From Helicobacter japonicus (GTDB lineage Bacteria > Campylobacterota > Campylobacteria > Campylobacterales > Helicobacteraceae), in assembly GCF_000762845.2 (NCBI RefSeq), contig NZ_JRMQ02000002.1, positions 62,001-126,000 on the forward strand: a stretch of DNA of 64,000 nucleotides, in the 5' to 3' direction. Of the stretch, positions 63,547 to 64,000 are shown piece after piece. The notes beneath the pieces are model-generated. The model had not been told where the DNA came from. It did not search any database and worked only from the letters and a program-made list of their open reading frames with translations. How positions within the stretch are numbered: the stretch's first letter is position 1; each line of letters begins with the position of its first letter. Made by a program: the position numbers and the translations under genes.

Positions 63547-64000
63547 TTATATATCTTTAGAATCTTGTTGTGTGAGTAAGATTTCCAAAGATGCAGCAAT
63601 ACGCATTGCCACTTCAAATTTACTCCCACTTATTTTTTCTACACCTTGTGTGCTAATAAGTTTCATTTCATTTGTATCACTACCAAATGGATTTTGTTCA
63701 TTTATAACATTAAGGCATACCATATCACATTTTTTTTGTTGCAACATACTCGTAGCATATTGCAAAGCGTGTGTTTCATCAACTTCTGCCTTAAAACCTA
63801 CTTTATACGCTTTATGCGATGAAATAGATTCTAAAACATCGTTTGTTTTATAACATTGCAAAGATAAACTCTCTCCAATATGTTCCTTTTTGAGCTTACC
63901 ACTTTGAGGTTTTGGCGCGTAGTCCGCAAGTGCTGCTGCCATAAAAACAATGGGTTTATTGACAGAATCTAATGTATCAAGCACCTTATGAATTGCCTCA
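63547..64000 (-). CDS. coaBC: Phosphopantothenate-cysteine ligase / decarboxylase, C-terminal part
   Basis: Coenzyme A synthesis. Only the CoaB (ligase) domain is visible: AAALADYAPKPQSGKLKKE near the 5' side with the conserved Ala-Asp-Tyr, KTNDVLESI, VGFKAEVDE, and CLNVINEQNPFGSDTNEM, whose Phe-Gly-x-Asp-x-Asn segment is typical of CTP-using CoaB. The frame stays open to the window edge, so the decarboxylase half lies beyond. It leads a minus-strand run with the FliK-like and lactate dehydrogenase genes. Confidence 0.9.
   Translation of the reverse strand, partial: EAIHKVLDTLDSVNKPIVFMAAALADYAPKPQSGKLKKEHIGESLSLQCYKTNDVLESISSHKAYKVGFKAEVDETHALQYATSMLQQKKCDMVCLNVINEQNPFGSDTNEMKLISTQGVEKISGSKFEVAMRIAASLEILLTQQDSKDI

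Overview
The window looks like a chromosomal segment of an enterohepatic-type Helicobacter (Campylobacterota). It is A+T-rich and densely packed, and carries a cbb3 oxidase operon followed by a DUF4006 gene, a short RecO, the accD-rlmH-dksA block, a HugZ-type heme oxygenase and LpxE/EptA lipid A functions. Genes such as argJ and pta-ackA argue against a typical gastric H. pylori. No rRNA, IS element, prophage or CRISPR array is visible. There is one tRNA, Ser(GCU).

Layout. 0-13.7 kb: partial malic enzyme, membrane metallophosphoesterase, KefB-like antiporter, ung-gatC, aroE-SH3 protein-purM, NDH-2, mutY, gdhA-amt nitrogen assimilation pair, recO. 13.7-22 kb: IMPase-accD-rlmH-dksA-membrane protein on plus, then rqcH-recN-nadK and a MotB-like membrane protein on minus. 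22-35.5 kb: pta-ackA-isochorismatase, a J-domain protein behind a sigma-54-like promoter, argJ with an RCK potassium channel, rpmB, an orphan TolC/HlyD pair, a two-gene pseudopilin cluster with sixA, mtnN and fabD. 35.7-45.8 kb: tRNA-Ser, a fused lpxE-eptA gene, a zinc alcohol dehydrogenase, an orphan adenine methyltransferase, murD-mraY, gpmI, a TauE-like exporter. 45.8-51 kb: a type III restriction-modification pair (res-mod). 51-59.8 kb: hugZ, tilS, then ccoNOQP with accessory small membrane genes, a FixH-like gene and three more pseudopilin-like genes. 59.8-64 kb: a D-lactate dehydrogenase-type flavin/Fe-S protein, a FliK-like hypothetical and partial coaBC.

How parts connect. Acetate activation (pta-ackA), D-lactate oxidation, NDH-2 and the cbb3 oxidase make a microaerobic respiratory set. 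Amt and GdhA handle ammonium. Five pseudopilin-like proteins in two places suggest a type II secretion/type IV pilus-like machine, in Campylobacterota usually the DNA-uptake apparatus.

Most notable signals: (1) an 8-mer, TAGAATCT/AGATTCTA, counted by eye about 65-70 times where base composition predicts about 5, in all reading frames and in inverted pairs at gene ends, as uptake sequences do in other naturally competent bacteria; (2) an LpxE-EptA fusion with a C7 tract exactly at the domain junction, where one extra C would create an immediate TAG; (3) an intrinsic terminator embedded in the signal-peptide codons of the gene after ccoNOQP; (4) two sigma-54-like promoters before a MotB-like protein and a J-domain protein; (5) a palindromic in-frame insertion in the type III Mod gene.
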